Source of the DNA: Acetitomaculum ruminis DSM 5522
GTDB taxonomy: Bacteria; Bacillota; Clostridia; Lachnospirales; Lachnospiraceae
Direction of reading: 5' to 3'
Length of the DNA: 64,000 nucleotides
Assembly (NCBI RefSeq): GCF_900112085.1
Contig: NZ_FOJY01000014.1
Location: 30,676 to 94,675, forward strand
The position numbers and the translations under genes were made by a program. The notes below the pieces were generated by a model. It worked only from the letters and a program-made list of their open reading frames with translations. It was not told where the DNA came from and ran no database searches. This document shows, piece by piece, positions 36,713 to 46,820 of the stretch; the stretch's first letter is position 1; each line of letters begins with the position of its first letter.

Positions 36713-36775
36713 ATTTCATGTGAACTACCCACTACCTAAAGGAAGTGGGCTTCGTAGAGCCATTCGGCTCTTTTT
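36713..36775 (-). repeat. IS200/IS605-type right end
   Basis: Read on the minus strand: hairpin AGAGCCGAATGGCTCT, then GAAGCCCACTTCC-TTTA-GGTAGTGGGTAGTTCAC, the typical subterminal hairpin and end of IS605-group elements. It lies just after the tnpB remnant's stop codon. Confidence 0.75.
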
Positions 36776-36809
36776 AAGAAGTTTGATATTTAAGTTTCCA
36801 CCCGATTAC

Positions 36810-37430
36810 TCAGGCAATTCTTATTCTTACGGGCATGTCCACTTCGCCCCTAGTGAATAGTCCTTCTAAGGACACAAAATTACTTTTACGTAGAATATTT
36901 AATGCTCCGTTTACGTCAGCATTAAGACATTTGCCGTTTTTGCATTGATACATTCCTCTATGAATTCTATCACCGCTAAATGTGTATGTCTTAGGATTAT
37001 CATTATTGTAAACTGGAAGTTCATCTTTATCCTAGAACGATGCTTTTGATATGTAGCTTTCTTCCTGTTTTACAAAGACAATACCATTTAGCTCGCAAAG
37101 ATATTCTAATTTAGAGCACAACTGACCATATGGGATATTTGCAAAATTCTGATTGTTTCTTTTTCCCATATCAGTACCACGCTGGAATGTCTTATTATAG
37201 CCAACCACTAAAGTTCCTATATCATTAGAAATACAGTAGTCTATGATTTTACCAGCACCTTTGTTCATAAAGTCCATTTACTTTATTATTTCTATCTCTG
37301 GTATTACTTTTTTGTCTATTAGTTGGACTATAGCCTAAATGCTGTTTATCTTTAATTGACTGTAAATAAGCATTGCGTTTGTTATACCACTGATTGAGAG
37401 ATTTAAGTCGATTTCTTTAACTATGAGTAA
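36810..37430 (-). pseudogene. IS605-type tnpB remnant
   Basis: C-terminal ~200 residues of TnpB, the RNA-guided nuclease of IS605 elements, can be read on the minus strand: LKSLNQWYNKRNAYLQSIKDK, then (after a frame change near 37277) DFMNKGAGKIIDYC, TLVVGYNKTFQRG, the RuvC Glu region VKQEESYISKASF, and the last motif NADVNGALNILRK. A TAG replaces a residue after ISKASF (near 37034), and the N-terminal half is missing. It is inactive. The typical right end follows. Confidence 0.8.
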
Positions 37431-37432
37431 TA

Positions 37433-37448
37433 TGTTTCACATGAAACT
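37433..37448. promoter_or_regulatory. parS-like site 2
   Basis: TGTTTCACATGAAACT, immediately beside the truncated end of the tnpB remnant. Confidence 0.6.
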
Positions 37449-37674
37449 TTCTAAATAATAATACTAATTTCTTGACACTTATATCACATTATAATATCAT
37501 ATATTATCAAAACTTCTATCATTTTATTAATAATTGCGATTGATAATCTACATTCCTAAATTCTTATACTTAGATTTATTTTAGTAACTGATTTAAAACT
37601 AATGTAATATCACTCTACCCGTTGAAAATATTTTATAACAACATCCATATATTCTCAACATCTTAATATTTTAA

Positions 37675-37834
37675 GTAAATCGGACATTCGGAATCCGCTT
37701 CGCTACTTCCTCATGAACGCAGTGACACTTTGTGCCACCTGTCAGAGGGGGCTTTAACCCCTTCTGACACTAGTAAGCAATCCCCCGCTTAAAGCTAACG
37801 CTTTTGAAGCGGGGGATTGCTTACACTGTGTTCA
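37675..37834 (+). repeat. Structured repeat element, copy B
   Basis: 160 bp. Hairpin 1 (CGGACATTCGGAATCCG), outer stem TGAACGCAGT...ACTGTGTTCA (one G-U pair), hairpin CAC-TTT-GTG, hairpin TCAGAGGGGG-CTTTAA-CCCCTTCTGA (G-U tolerated), and an 18-bp perfect stem GTAAGCAATCCCCCGCTT with its complement. Differences from copies C and D mostly keep RNA pairing. Confidence 0.85.
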
Positions 37835-37964
37835 AAAAGAAGATTTGCCTGATTCAGATATTTTTATTTTTAACCATTTAAAGATATACTCATAAAGCCA
37901 AGATTTTATTACCAATATTCAAATATCTATATGTTATAATTAATACCTTTAACTTTTAATAATA

Positions 37965-37980
37965 TGTTTCACATGAAACA
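37965..37980. promoter_or_regulatory. parS-like site 3
   Basis: TGTTTCACATGAAACA, a full palindrome except for the central A-T step; one base from the ParB consensus. It begins a copy of the ~370-bp repeat. Confidence 0.68.
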
Positions 37981-38033
37981 TTCTAAATAATAAATTCGCT
38001 TCATGAAATTGCTATTACATTTTATAGCATAGG

Positions 38034-39721
38034 TTCTATAATACGTTGAGTGAACGACTCGGTGTTAACTCATTCTGCATCATTTAATAAAATCTTCTTT
38101 TTGACCCCAAATTTTGCGTTTTGGGGATAGTGTCTTAAATGAAAAATATTATAATTAAGCCATTCCAGACAACGCTAACGAAAAAGTCAACACGACAAAC
38201 AGACAACTCACATCTTTCGTTGAAGAAGTAAATGTGACCTGTCTTTTTTATAATGTATTGACACGTTGATTACCTCTGCAGCTCTTAATTATTTTTGATT
38301 ACTTGTTAAACAACTCTGGAGTCAAATGCACTTCATCTGCCGGGATGGGGTGCATTTTTAATAACTCAAACAATGCTTGCATGTCTTCATCATCTTCTTC
38401 AACAAGCTCATATGGAGATTTCCAACCAAGTCCTCTCCTCTTAGTACTGTTGATATGATTCATCAGAAGCGTTATATCTTCCTGCTCATAACAATCCAAC
38501 GACTTCCCTTTGGGTAGCACATACCTTATATATTCATGGTTCTTCTCAACATGTGGTTTTTGCCATGAAGCCATTGGAGCACAGTAATACACGTTTGTCC
38601 TGTAGAGCATTTCAGAATTGAGTTCCATGGCATCTACATTTCTAAATTCAGAACCATTATCAGTAAAGAACACTGGGAATAGCCTGTTGAATTTCTCCGT
38701 GCCTAGTCCACTTTCCAGATAGTAAAAAACTCTTATAACTGATTCAGATTTATAATCAGGTAAAAGAAATAAGAGCATTACGGTGGTTTTAACAAATATC
38801 ATTGTAAGGAGTGTCTTTCCTTTTTTCTCTTACTCCTCGTACAGTGTCTATTTCTACTATGTCTTCTTCAATCCACTTTATACCAAGTTCTTACTGAAGA
38901 TCATTATAGGTTCGTCCTTCACGGTAATACGAATTGCTTGAAGCTATGCTCCCTTTATGTTTTCGTCTGGCTTTATAACCCACCTTACGTCTCAGGTCGA
39001 TATTGGCGACTCCCCAAATCTATCCCTGATCAATGTAGTTATAAAGCGTTCTAAGGCCTACCGGTAGCTCATTCTCATGTTCTGCATAGATATGAGTCAA
39101 CGGCTGTCCCTTCTTAATCAATGGACGTATAAGCTGCGCAAGTTCTTTTAGTTCTTCTTTTGAAAGCCGCACTCCCTGTCTACTTTCAGAACGTCTACGT
39201 TTTACAGCTACATCAGCATATCTTGCATTGTAATAGTATCGTTTTTTCTTACAGTTCTTCTTTGCATTCTAGTGATTCATATTTGTCACAAACAAGATGA
39301 CAGTTAAAACTCTTGCATTGCTTGCACTTATAATCACACGCATCTTCACTCGTCCCACACAATTGAGTTATATGGCAAGAACTATAAAACTTGCAGTCAT
39401 TTCCATATGGATATGCAGAAGGGATATGGGTTCTGTTATACTTAATCTCCCTTGCTATTGTGTGCGGATGTTTTCTCAGTTTCTCAGCAATCTTAGTAAA
39501 TGAATCCTTTCTGGCTAATCCGATTTCAATTGCAACCCTATCAGTAAGATCTAGTTTAGTGTTGTAAGGTATATATTCTAGTTCTTTCATATCTGCTCCT
39601 ATCCTGCAGATAGTAATCAACTTTTCAAATATACCTTATTGCAATACTCGGTGTTAGCTTTTTAGCAATAAAAATCGTCTGAGGTAACGTTTAATTTTTC
39701 ATTTAAAGAGATTCTATAATA
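38034..39721. mobile_element. IS30-type insertion sequence, decayed, inside the parS-like repeat array
   Basis: TTCTATAATA occurs at 38034-38043 and again at 39712-39721 and flanks an inserted segment of about 1.67 kb. Removing the segment plus one copy restores a repeat unit that aligns base for base in length with the next unit (near 40075-40105), so this reads as a target duplication. The stretch TTAAATGAAAAAT near 38135 and its complement near 39691 may be its inner terminal repeats. The exact ends are uncertain. Confidence 0.6.
38299..39620 (-). pseudogene. IS30 family transposase pseudogene
   Basis: The N-terminal DNA-binding part (39620-39249) reads YNTKLDLTDRVAIEIGLARKDSFTKIAEKLRKHPHTIAREI, the IS30 helix-turn-helix, with Cys-rich residues after it. 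The middle continues in broken frames (RLSKEELKELAQLIRPLIKKGQPLTHIY). The C-terminal part (38802-38299) has the DDE core: FFTDNGSEF and the Glu region HVEKNHEYIRY. Stop codons and frame changes interrupt it between 38803 and 39248, so it is inactive. Confidence 0.85.
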
Positions 39722-40009
39722 TATAATATTACTGTTGTTGTCCAATATTCCGAAGCACAGATATTCAGATTTATTTACCCCTTAGGATTCAAAGTTAAAT
39801 ATGTCTACTAGACAACAAAATATATTTATTAATCAAAAGACTAAAAATATCACTATATACACTTAGAACTTAAAAGGTTAAGTTATTATGCTACACTTAA
39901 CTTCTTCATCTATTGAAAATATTACTCTTAAAAACATTAATAACTTACTAATCATTTACAATATATCAACTACAGCATTAAACAATTTTTATAAACTATA
40001 ATAATATCA

Positions 40010-40025
40010 AGTTTCACATGAAACA
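40010..40025. promoter_or_regulatory. parS-like site 4
   Basis: AGTTTCACATGAAACA, in the second unit of the repeat array. Confidence 0.62.
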
Positions 40026-40386
40026 TTTGAAATAATAAATTTGCTCCATGAAATTTCTATTACATTAGATAGCATAGTTTCTAACAAATATAATAATACT
40101 GTTGTTGTCTTATATTCCAAAACAGAAATATTCAGATTTATTTAATCTTTAGCAACCAAGGTTAAATATTTCAACTAGACAACAAAATATATTTTAAATA
40201 TTTATTAATCAAAAAACCAAAATCACTATATACACTTAGAACTTAAAAAGTTAAGTTATTATGCTATACTTAACTTCTTCATCTATTGAAAATATTACTC
40301 TTAAAAACATTAATAACTCACTAATCATTTATAATATATCAACTACAGCTTTAAAATATTTATTATTTTGGGCTATATTAATAATA

Positions 40387-40402
40387 TGTTTCACATGAAA
40401 CA
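40387..40402. promoter_or_regulatory. parS-like site 5
   Basis: TGTTTCACATGAAACA, 377 bases from site 4, at the equivalent place in the next repeat unit. Confidence 0.68.
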
Positions 40403-40627
40403 TTCTACATAAAAAATATTCTCCAAAATATTTCTATTACATTCTAAAGCACAAGTATAGTTTAATCATACATAAAAAATTAATAATACTGTTGATATTC
40501 TATCTTAAAAATATTCAGAATTACCTTTCAATCTTCTTATCAACGAAGTTACTAATAAGTATTATAAAACTTTTTGCCTAATCAACCATTCTATTAGACA
40601 TCAGGAATATAAGAAAAGACTAAATAA

Positions 40628-40790
40628 GTAAAGCGGACATTCGGAATCCGCTTCGCTACTTCCTCATGAACGCAGTGGCACTTTGTGCCACCTGTCAGAA
40701 GGGGCTTTAACCCCTTCTGACACTAGTAAGCTTATACCCAAGCTTAAAGCTTACGCTTTTGAAGCAGGGAATTGCTTACACTGCGTTCAA
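40628..40790 (+). repeat. Structured repeat element, copy C
   Basis: 163 bp, nearly identical to copy D. All hairpins are present, but two changes (CCCAAGC for CCCCCGC and GCAGGGA for GCGGGGG) weaken the last stem. Confidence 0.85.
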
Positions 40791-40984
40791 ATAAATAATT
40801 TTCAAACTACGTGCCCTCCTAGAATATATAAATAATAAACCTATTTCGATCAAATTGACATAAATTAAAGAAAAACTTTATATGCCTCAAAAATATGGTA
40901 AATATATGGCAAATAGAAATTATATATAAATAAATTAAATTTAAAATAACCAAAATTTGAAACGCCAATATACTTCCTGTTGCC

Positions 40985-41460
40985 TAAAGATAATGGACTT
41001 CTAAGAGCCTAATGGCTCTATTTAAGAAGATTGATATTTAATTTTCTACCTAAAAATTCAGGCAATCTGTATTCTAACAAGCATTTCTACTTCGCCTAAC
41101 TGAGATTCACAAAGCAACAATTAGTCATTATATTTAATGTGGCATTAACATCGGCATTAAAACTAAAGACAATGGCACTATTTTATATTTCACGATGTAT
41201 TCTGCTACTACTGAACTGAAATTTCTAAGAAATCTCATCATTGTTAACAGGAATAATATTTTTATCTCAAAATAACGCCTTTAATATATAGCTTTGTTCC
41301 TGGTTGACATAATAAATGTTATATACCTGCATAAATTTGGATAACAAAAATTAAAAAACATTCACTCTCATGTAAATATTCTATATCAAATTTCCATCCT
41401 AAATGAAAACTTTTTCTATTATAGGAACAGCATCACTAAAGCATGTAACATTTACTAATA
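40985..41460 (-). pseudogene. Second, more decayed tnpB remnant
   Basis: The order of blocks repeats that of 36.7-37.3 kb: CTAAGAGCCTAATGGCTCT near 40997-41015, the GGCAATCT...ATTCT stretch, then a diverged version of the last TnpB motif and the Tyr-rich region. No frame of useful length remains. It supports an old duplication or second insertion of the same element type. Confidence 0.5.
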
Positions 41461-41497
41461 TATAAACTATTTTTAAATATCACGTGATTTTTCACAA

Positions 41498-41535
41498 CAA
41501 AAAAACAAGCACCTACAATAGGTGCTTGTAAAAAT
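41498..41535. terminator. Terminator-like hairpin
   Basis: CAAGCACCTA (41506-41515) and TAGGTGCTTG (41519-41528) form a perfect 10-bp stem; on the minus strand seven Ts follow. No intact gene ends here now, so it may be left from the region's decayed genes. Confidence 0.7.
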
Positions 41536-42391
41536 AGGGGAGTTTATGAAAAAAATTTATTACCTTAGTAATTCCTAAGATGTATATATAATAACCCATG
41601 CTTATGGTGGAATTTTGTATTATTTCTATATAATATAAAAATAATTATATCTTTTTTCTATAAAATATAAGTGAAATACAATAAATACAAAAGTATTCTT
41701 AATATATAAATAATTGCTTTTAAATCAGATAACAATTTTCTAAAGTTGAGTAAAAGAGCCATTTTTCGGGTTAAAATGCTTAATTATACTTATAATAAGA
41801 AGCAGAAAAAAATATAATTTAGTTATATAAAACTAGCATAGTCCAAACATATAACTAAATCATATTATTTTAAAACTAATTTTAAATTTCCACAAAAAAG
41901 AAGTACTTCCCCTTTTATAAAGCATAAAGCTAATACATAAAAAACTATTTTTCATCTATTACATAGTAACCCATACCGGCAAATGTATAAATTGTGAACA
42001 AAACAAATAATTTTACGATCCATATTAAATGCTTTTTTCTCGTAGTAAAAGGAATACCCTCATAATTGAACTTTATACTAAATATCAGAAGAAATTAAAA
42101 ATCACCACTAACAAAAATATCCCTTTCTTAAATCTAATACTTTTACAGCGTAGAATTTTATCCTTGACAGGTGTGCCAAGGATAACTATGTACTTTCTTA
42201 ATTCTTATACTTTTAAGTCGTAAAATCACTTACATTACGGTATATCATTTTAGAGATAATTCCCATCTATACCCCTAAGCATCTAAGATACTAATTACTA
42301 TATTTCATATAAAATTAGAGCTTCTACAATATGAAAGTTGAAAAACTTCCTTTACATATATTAATTAATTTAAAATCTGCATTATATTAGA
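41536..42391. other. Gene-poor AT-rich stretch
   Basis: About 850 bases without a credible gene. It contains the perfect 9-bp inverted repeat TTATCCTTG...CAAGGATAA at 42158-42185 and two diverged copies of a short block (TAATACTTTTACAGCGTAGAATTTT and TTATACTTTTAAGTCGTAAAATC at about 42136-42228). The 3' end of the two-component operon must lie here, but I see no strong terminator. Confidence 0.4.
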
Positions 42392-43036
42392 TCAAAAAAC
42401 TCCTATAAGATTATTTCTTATGGCAAAAACAGCTGCCTGAGTACGATCGGCAACACCTATTTTTTTAAATATATTTGACACATGATTTTTTACTGTTCTC
42501 TCACTAATATTAAGAGTTGATGCAATCTCCTTATTAAATAATCCCTGAGCCAGCAATTTCAATACATCAAATTCTCTTTTTGTTAAAGATTCTATTTTAA
42601 TCTTGTCGGATTCTTTTCTAACCATTCTGGAATTTAACATAGGTGTAAGAGATGGCTGAATAAAAGTATCACCATTATTAATTGTAAAAATAGCTTTTTT
42701 AAGAACTGAAGATTCCGAATCTTTTAAAATATAACCATCAATTCCTATTTCAACAGCTGACATTAAATATTCTATTTCATTATGAATAGTTAAAATCAAG
42801 ACCTTAACATTCATTTTTTCTTTACGAATAATTTTTAAAACGTCTAATCCATTCTTGTTTGGCATATTTATATCCAACAATAAAACATCAGGTTTTTCTG
42901 CCTTTAATTTTTCAAGACATTCATCACCGTCACCGGCCTCAGCAATGACCTTAACATCCCCATCTATTTCCAATAAATTTCTTAACCCTTCTCTTATCAT
43001 CGAATGGTCATCTGCAATCATAATATTAACGCTCAA
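42392..43036 (-). CDS. NarL/LuxR-type response regulator (DegU-like)
   Basis: 214 residues. The receiver domain has Asp9/Asp10, phosphoacceptor Asp55 in VLLLDINMPN, Thr in ILTIHNE and a late Lys (YILKDSE). A LuxR-type helix-turn-helix ends it: LTKREFDVLKLLAQGLFNKEIASTLNISERTVKNHVSNIF. The start is TTG at 43036, overlapping the kinase stop (TTGA) with AGGAGG seven bases upstream. With the preceding kinase it is a two-component system. It is the last gene of the mnmE-mnmG-rsmG block; its target genes are unknown. Confidence 0.9.
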   Translation of the reverse strand: MSVNIMIADDHSMIREGLRNLLEIDGDVKVIAEAGDGDECLEKLKAEKPDVLLLDINMPNKNGLDVLKIIRKEKMNVKVLILTIHNEIEYLMSAVEIGIDGYILKDSESSVLKKAIFTINNGDTFIQPSLTPMLNSRMVRKESDKIKIESLTKREFDVLKLLAQGLFNKEIASTLNISERTVKNHVSNIFKKIGVADRTQAAVFAIRNNLIGVF

Positions 43037-44109
43037 ATTTTTTCCTCCTGCTCTCCTATTGGAATTTTTATTTTTATTTTTGTACCCTTTTTTAAATCAG
43101 ATTTTATGCTGATATTTCCTGATAATAAATTAACTCTTTCCTGCATCATAGATAATCCGAAAGTTCTTTTACCATTATTTAATGCTTTATCAACATCAAA
43201 ACCTTTGCCATCATTATTTATAGTAATAACTATATTGTTTTTATTATAAGTTAAAGTTACATTAATAAGATTAAATTTGCAATGCTTAATTGCATTATTA
43301 CAAGCTTCCTGTATTATTCTTACAATAGTAATAGTAACAATACTCTTTAATTTTTTTGCTTCCCCAAAACTTTCAAATTTGATATTAACATGATTTAAAT
43401 TTTCAAGTTTAGTCAATTCATTTGAAATATAATCATTTAACGTCAAATCATCCAAGGCCATAGGATGTAAATTATAAACAATATTTCTCATATCATCTAT
43501 GGTAGAACGTAAATTATTTTCCAGAATTTTTAATTCTAATTTAGATTTTACAAGATCCTTATCAACTAATTTCGATATATATTCAATTTTATGAACAAAA
43601 CTAGTTAAATTCTGTATAGAAGTATCATGGAGATCTCTGGCTATTCTTTGTCTTTCTTTCTCCAACTCTTCAAGTACTTTCAAATTATTTCCATGATTTT
43701 CCTCAGGAAACAGAGTATTTTCATTATTCACAATTGAAATTGGTTCAATCGAAACAAACTTTTCTTCATTGCCTTTGATAAGGTCTTTTATATGACTCAA
43801 AATATATTCAATATCTTTTTCTTTGATGCTTATTTCCTCAATTTTTGAAGAAAGGGATCTATTTCTGTCTTTTAAATTGGTAATATTACTGTTTAGATTT
43901 TTTATCTTTATATTCTTGGTTCCAAAAGTACTTTTTTTAGGATAAAAAACATCTGCTGTTGATGTTTTTTTACTTTCTTCTTCAAGAATCATTGTTAGTT
44001 TTTCAATTTCAATCTCATTTGTTTCCAATTCTTTTTTTAATGCATCTATTTCGTTATGAACAGATACTTTTTCTTTTTCTAAAAATTGTATTTTTTCCAT
44101 AAAACTCAC
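43033..44109 (-). CDS. Cytoplasmic sensor histidine kinase, NarL partner type (DegS-like)
   Basis: 358 residues with no membrane segment. Residues 1 to about 115 are coiled coil (heptads rich in Glu, Lys, Leu); the HisKA_3 dimerisation helix has the phospho-His at residue 161 in ERQRIARDLHDTS; an HATPase_c domain follows (EACNNAIKHC N-box and NDGKGFD G-box). This layout is that of DegS, a soluble kinase sensing internal signals. The frame starts with GTG at 44109 overlapping the rsmG stop (TAGTG); an ATG three codons later at 44100 is equally possible. The coupling ties this pair to rsmG expression. Confidence 0.9.
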   Translation of the reverse strand: MSFMEKIQFLEKEKVSVHNEIDALKKELETNEIEIEKLTMILEEESKKTSTADVFYPKKSTFGTKNIKIKNLNSNITNLKDRNRSLSSKIEEISIKEKDIEYILSHIKDLIKGNEEKFVSIEPISIVNNENTLFPEENHGNNLKVLEELEKERQRIARDLHDTSIQNLTSFVHKIEYISKLVDKDLVKSKLELKILENNLRSTIDDMRNIVYNLHPMALDDLTLNDYISNELTKLENLNHVNIKFESFGEAKKLKSIVTITIVRIIQEACNNAIKHCKFNLINVTLTYNKNNIVITINNDGKGFDVDKALNNGKRTFGLSMMQERVNLLSGNISIKSDLKKGTKIKIKIPIGEQEEKI

Positions 44110-44828
44110 TACTTTACTAATGGTGATTTTTTTATCATTGCTGCATTTCTTGGAAATTTACTCCCCGTATTCTTTACCTTTTTTATGAAAACAAGATTTC
44201 TAACCATATCCGTATCTGGTAACATAAAATTTTCTATTTTATCAATTTTTCCCCCAAGAATATCTATAGCAAAATTTGCTTCTTTTATCTCATCCTCTGT
44301 TTTAATAGATTTATAACTAATAAAATATCCACCTTTTTTTACCAAAGGGATAGTATATTCACATAAAACAGGTAATCTGGCTACAGCCCTTGATACACAA
44401 AAATCAAATTTTTCTCTGTATTCTAAATTTTTTCCGGTTTCCTCTGCTCTTGAATGTATAGCTTTTATTTTTGATAATCCCAGTTCCTTTATAACATAAT
44501 TCAGGAAATTGATTCTTTTATTTAAAGAATCAATAAGAACAAATTCCACATCCGGTCTTAAAATTTTTAAAGGAATGCCTGGGAAACCGGCCCCTGTACC
44601 GATATCTACCACACTTTGTCCTTCCTTTAAATCAATATATTTCAATAATGAAACACTATCAAAAAAATGCTTGATACATACATCATCATAATCTGTAATT
44701 GCAGTAAGATTCATCTTACTGTTCCATTCAATCAATAATTGATAATAGGCATTTAATTTATCCGCCTTTTCTTCATCAATTACAAATTCCCATTTTTTAA
44801 ATTTTTCTATTAAATTATTATTGTCCAA
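44109..44828 (-). CDS. rsmG: 16S rRNA (guanine-527-N7) methyltransferase
   Basis: 239 residues. SAM motif VVDIGTGAGFPGIPLKIL is diagnostic, preceded by YDDVCIKHFFDSVSLL and followed by VSRAVARLPVLCEYTIPLV. It methylates G527 of 16S rRNA. The start is TTG at 44828 with AAGGAATC upstream; no ATG fits. It follows mnmG by 14 bases, the conserved order near Firmicute origins. Confidence 0.96.
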   Translation of the reverse strand: MDNNNLIEKFKKWEFVIDEEKADKLNAYYQLLIEWNSKMNLTAITDYDDVCIKHFFDSVSLLKYIDLKEGQSVVDIGTGAGFPGIPLKILRPDVEFVLIDSLNKRINFLNYVIKELGLSKIKAIHSRAEETGKNLEYREKFDFCVSRAVARLPVLCEYTIPLVKKGGYFISYKSIKTEDEIKEANFAIDILGGKIDKIENFMLPDTDMVRNLVFIKKVKNTGSKFPRNAAMIKKSPLVK

Positions 44829-44842
44829 AACTGATTCCTTTT

Positions 44843-46717
44843 TTATTTGCGATGCTCTAAATATACAAGTAAAACTGATATGTCTGCCGGAGAAACCCCC
44901 GAAATCCTTGAAGCCTGTCCAATAGATAAAGGTCTAATTTTATCAAGTTTTTGTCTTGCTTCTATTCTGAGATTTTGAATTGACATATAATCTATCTTCT
45001 CCGGAATTTTTTTATTTTCCATCTTCTTAAATTTTTCAACGGAACGAAGTTCCCTTGCAATGTAACCCTCATATTTAATATTAATATTAACTTGATTACA
45101 TACATCTGATGGAAGTGTAGGTCTGTTTTCATCTATTTCTTCTAATACAAAATAATTCAACTCAGGTCTTTTAATTAAATTATATAGTGTTTCAGAATTA
45201 CTAAGACTAGTACTTCCATTTTTTTCCAAAAATTCCTGTACTTTCTTCTTTCCTCCTATACTAACTGATTTAAGTCTATCAACCTCTTTTTCAATTAAAT
45301 TTTCTTTTTCAATAAGCTTATCATATCTTTCCTGACTTATAAGCCCAAACTTATAACCTATAGGAGTAAGACGAATATCTGCATTATCTTGTCTTAATAA
45401 TAATCTGTACTCCGCCCTAGAAGTCATCATTCTATAAGGCTCATGATTTTCTTTGGTTACTAAATCATCAATTAAAACACCAATATATGACTCAGACCTT
45501 TTGAGCACCAGCATTTCTTTGTTTTTTACAAACATTGAAGCATTGATTCCAGCGACAATCCCTTGTGCAGCCGCTTCTTCATATCCCGAACTACCATTAA
45601 ACTGACCGGCACTAAACAGTCCGGAAATATTTTTAAATTCCAATGTAGGCTTTAACTGTAATGCATTTATACAGTCATATTCAATAGCATACCCGTTTCT
45701 GACTATTTTTGCATTTTCAAGACCACTAACACTTCTGTACATCTTTTCCTGAACATCCTCAGGTAAAGATGTAGACATTCCACCTATATACATTTCATTT
45801 GTATATTCACCTTCAGGCTCTATAAAAACCTGATGCCTGTTTTTATCAGCAAATTTTACAACCTTATCTTCTATTGAAGGACAGTATCTAGGCCCTGTAC
45901 CTTCAATGATTCCTGCATAAATAGGCGATCTGTCAAGATTATCTTTTATAATCTCGTGAGTTGTCTCATTTGTATATGTAAGCCAGCAGGATTGCTGTTC
46001 TTTTTGAATCTCGTCTTCATTAGTTGTAAAAGAAAATGGAACAATTCTTTCATCCCCAAACTGCTCTTCCATTTTTGAAAAATCTATTGATCTCTTGTCA
46101 ATTCTTGCAGGTGTTCCCGTTTTAAATCTAAAGATTTCAATTTCATTTTCCCTTAATGAATCCGTAAGGTGATTAGCTGGCTGAAGCCCGTTAGGACCAG
46201 TATAATTAATTGAAGAACCACATAAACATCTGGCTTTTAAATAAACTCCGGTACAAAGGATTACTGCTTTTGATAAGTATTTTCCACCTGAAAAAGTCTT
46301 TACTCCCTTTATTACATCGTCTTCAATTAACAATTCTGTAACTTCTGCCTGTTTTATCGTGAGATTTTCGGTATTTTGTAAAACCATTCTCATAGCTCTG
46401 GAATACTCTGCTTTATCAGCTTGAGCTCTTAATGAATGAACAGCCGGACCTTTTGATTTATTAAGCATCTTTGACTGGATAAAAGTTTTATCTATTATTT
46501 TACCCATTTCTCCACCTAATGCATCTATTTCTCTTACAAGATGTCCTTTTGAGCTTCCTCCAATATTAGGATTACATGGCATCAATGCAATACTATCAAC
46601 ACTTACCGTAAAAACTATAGTATTAAGTCCTAATCTGGCACAGGCTAAAGCAGCTTCACAACCTGCATGACCGGCTCCAACTACACATACATCATAATTT
46701 TCAATTAATTCTGACAT
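44843..46717 (-). CDS. mnmG: tRNA uridine-5-carboxymethylaminomethyl modification enzyme MnmG
   Basis: 624 residues; the start at 46717 has AGAGGA ten bases upstream. FAD is bound by [50 protein letters not shown] and the two-Cys region follow, then [14 protein letters not shown]. With MnmE it modifies U34 of tRNAs. The C-terminal helical part ends in [21 protein letters not shown] as usual. Confidence 0.97.
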   Translation of the reverse strand: MSELIENYDVCVVGAGHAGCEAALACARLGLNTIVFTVSVDSIALMPCNPNIGGSSKGHLVREIDALGGEMGKIIDKTFIQSKMLNKSKGPAVHSLRAQADKAEYSRAMRMVLQNTENLTIKQAEVTELLIEDDVIKGVKTFSGGKYLSKAVILCTGVYLKARCLCGSSINYTGPNGLQPANHLTDSLRENEIEIFRFKTGTPARIDKRSIDFSKMEEQFGDERIVPFSFTTNEDEIQKEQQSCWLTYTNETTHEIIKDNLDRSPIYAGIIEGTGPRYCPSIEDKVVKFADKNRHQVFIEPEGEYTNEMYIGGMSTSLPEDVQEKMYRSVSGLENAKIVRNGYAIEYDCINALQLKPTLEFKNISGLFSAGQFNGSSGYEEAAAQGIVAGINASMFVKNKEMLVLKRSESYIGVLIDDLVTKENHEPYRMMTSRAEYRLLLRQDNADIRLTPIGYKFGLISQERYDKLIEKENLIEKEVDRLKSVSIGGKKKVQEFLEKNGSTSLSNSETLYNLIKRPELNYFVLEEIDENRPTLPSDVCNQVNINIKYEGYIARELRSVEKFKKMENKKIPEKIDYMSIQNLRIEARQKLDKIRPLSIGQASRISGVSPADISVLLVYLEHRK

Positions 46718-46820
46718 CAAAATATTCCTCTTTCTAATGGTTAAAACTTTTTTTATATACAAATAAATTATTCCACATTAAATATTTTACTATATTTGAA
46801 TATATTAAACAAATATTAGA

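Larger units (their letters stand above)
39712..40500. repeat. ~370-bp direct repeats carrying parS-like sites
   Basis: One unit runs from about 39712 to 40087 and the next from about 40088 to 40480, with shared blocks such as CACTATATACACTTAGAACT, TTAAGTTATTATGCTA and CTTCATCTATTGAAAATATT. Another copy begins at 37965 and is split by the IS30 element. Each unit has a parS-like palindrome at the same place. There is no coding capacity. Confidence 0.8.

Noticed and set aside
36713..36726. Sixth parS-like site (TTTCATGTGAAC)
   Set aside because: It is part of the IS605 right end and matches the palindrome poorly.
42029..42223. 64-codon plus-strand frame
   Set aside because: No ribosome binding site, odd composition, and it runs across an inverted repeat in a decayed region.
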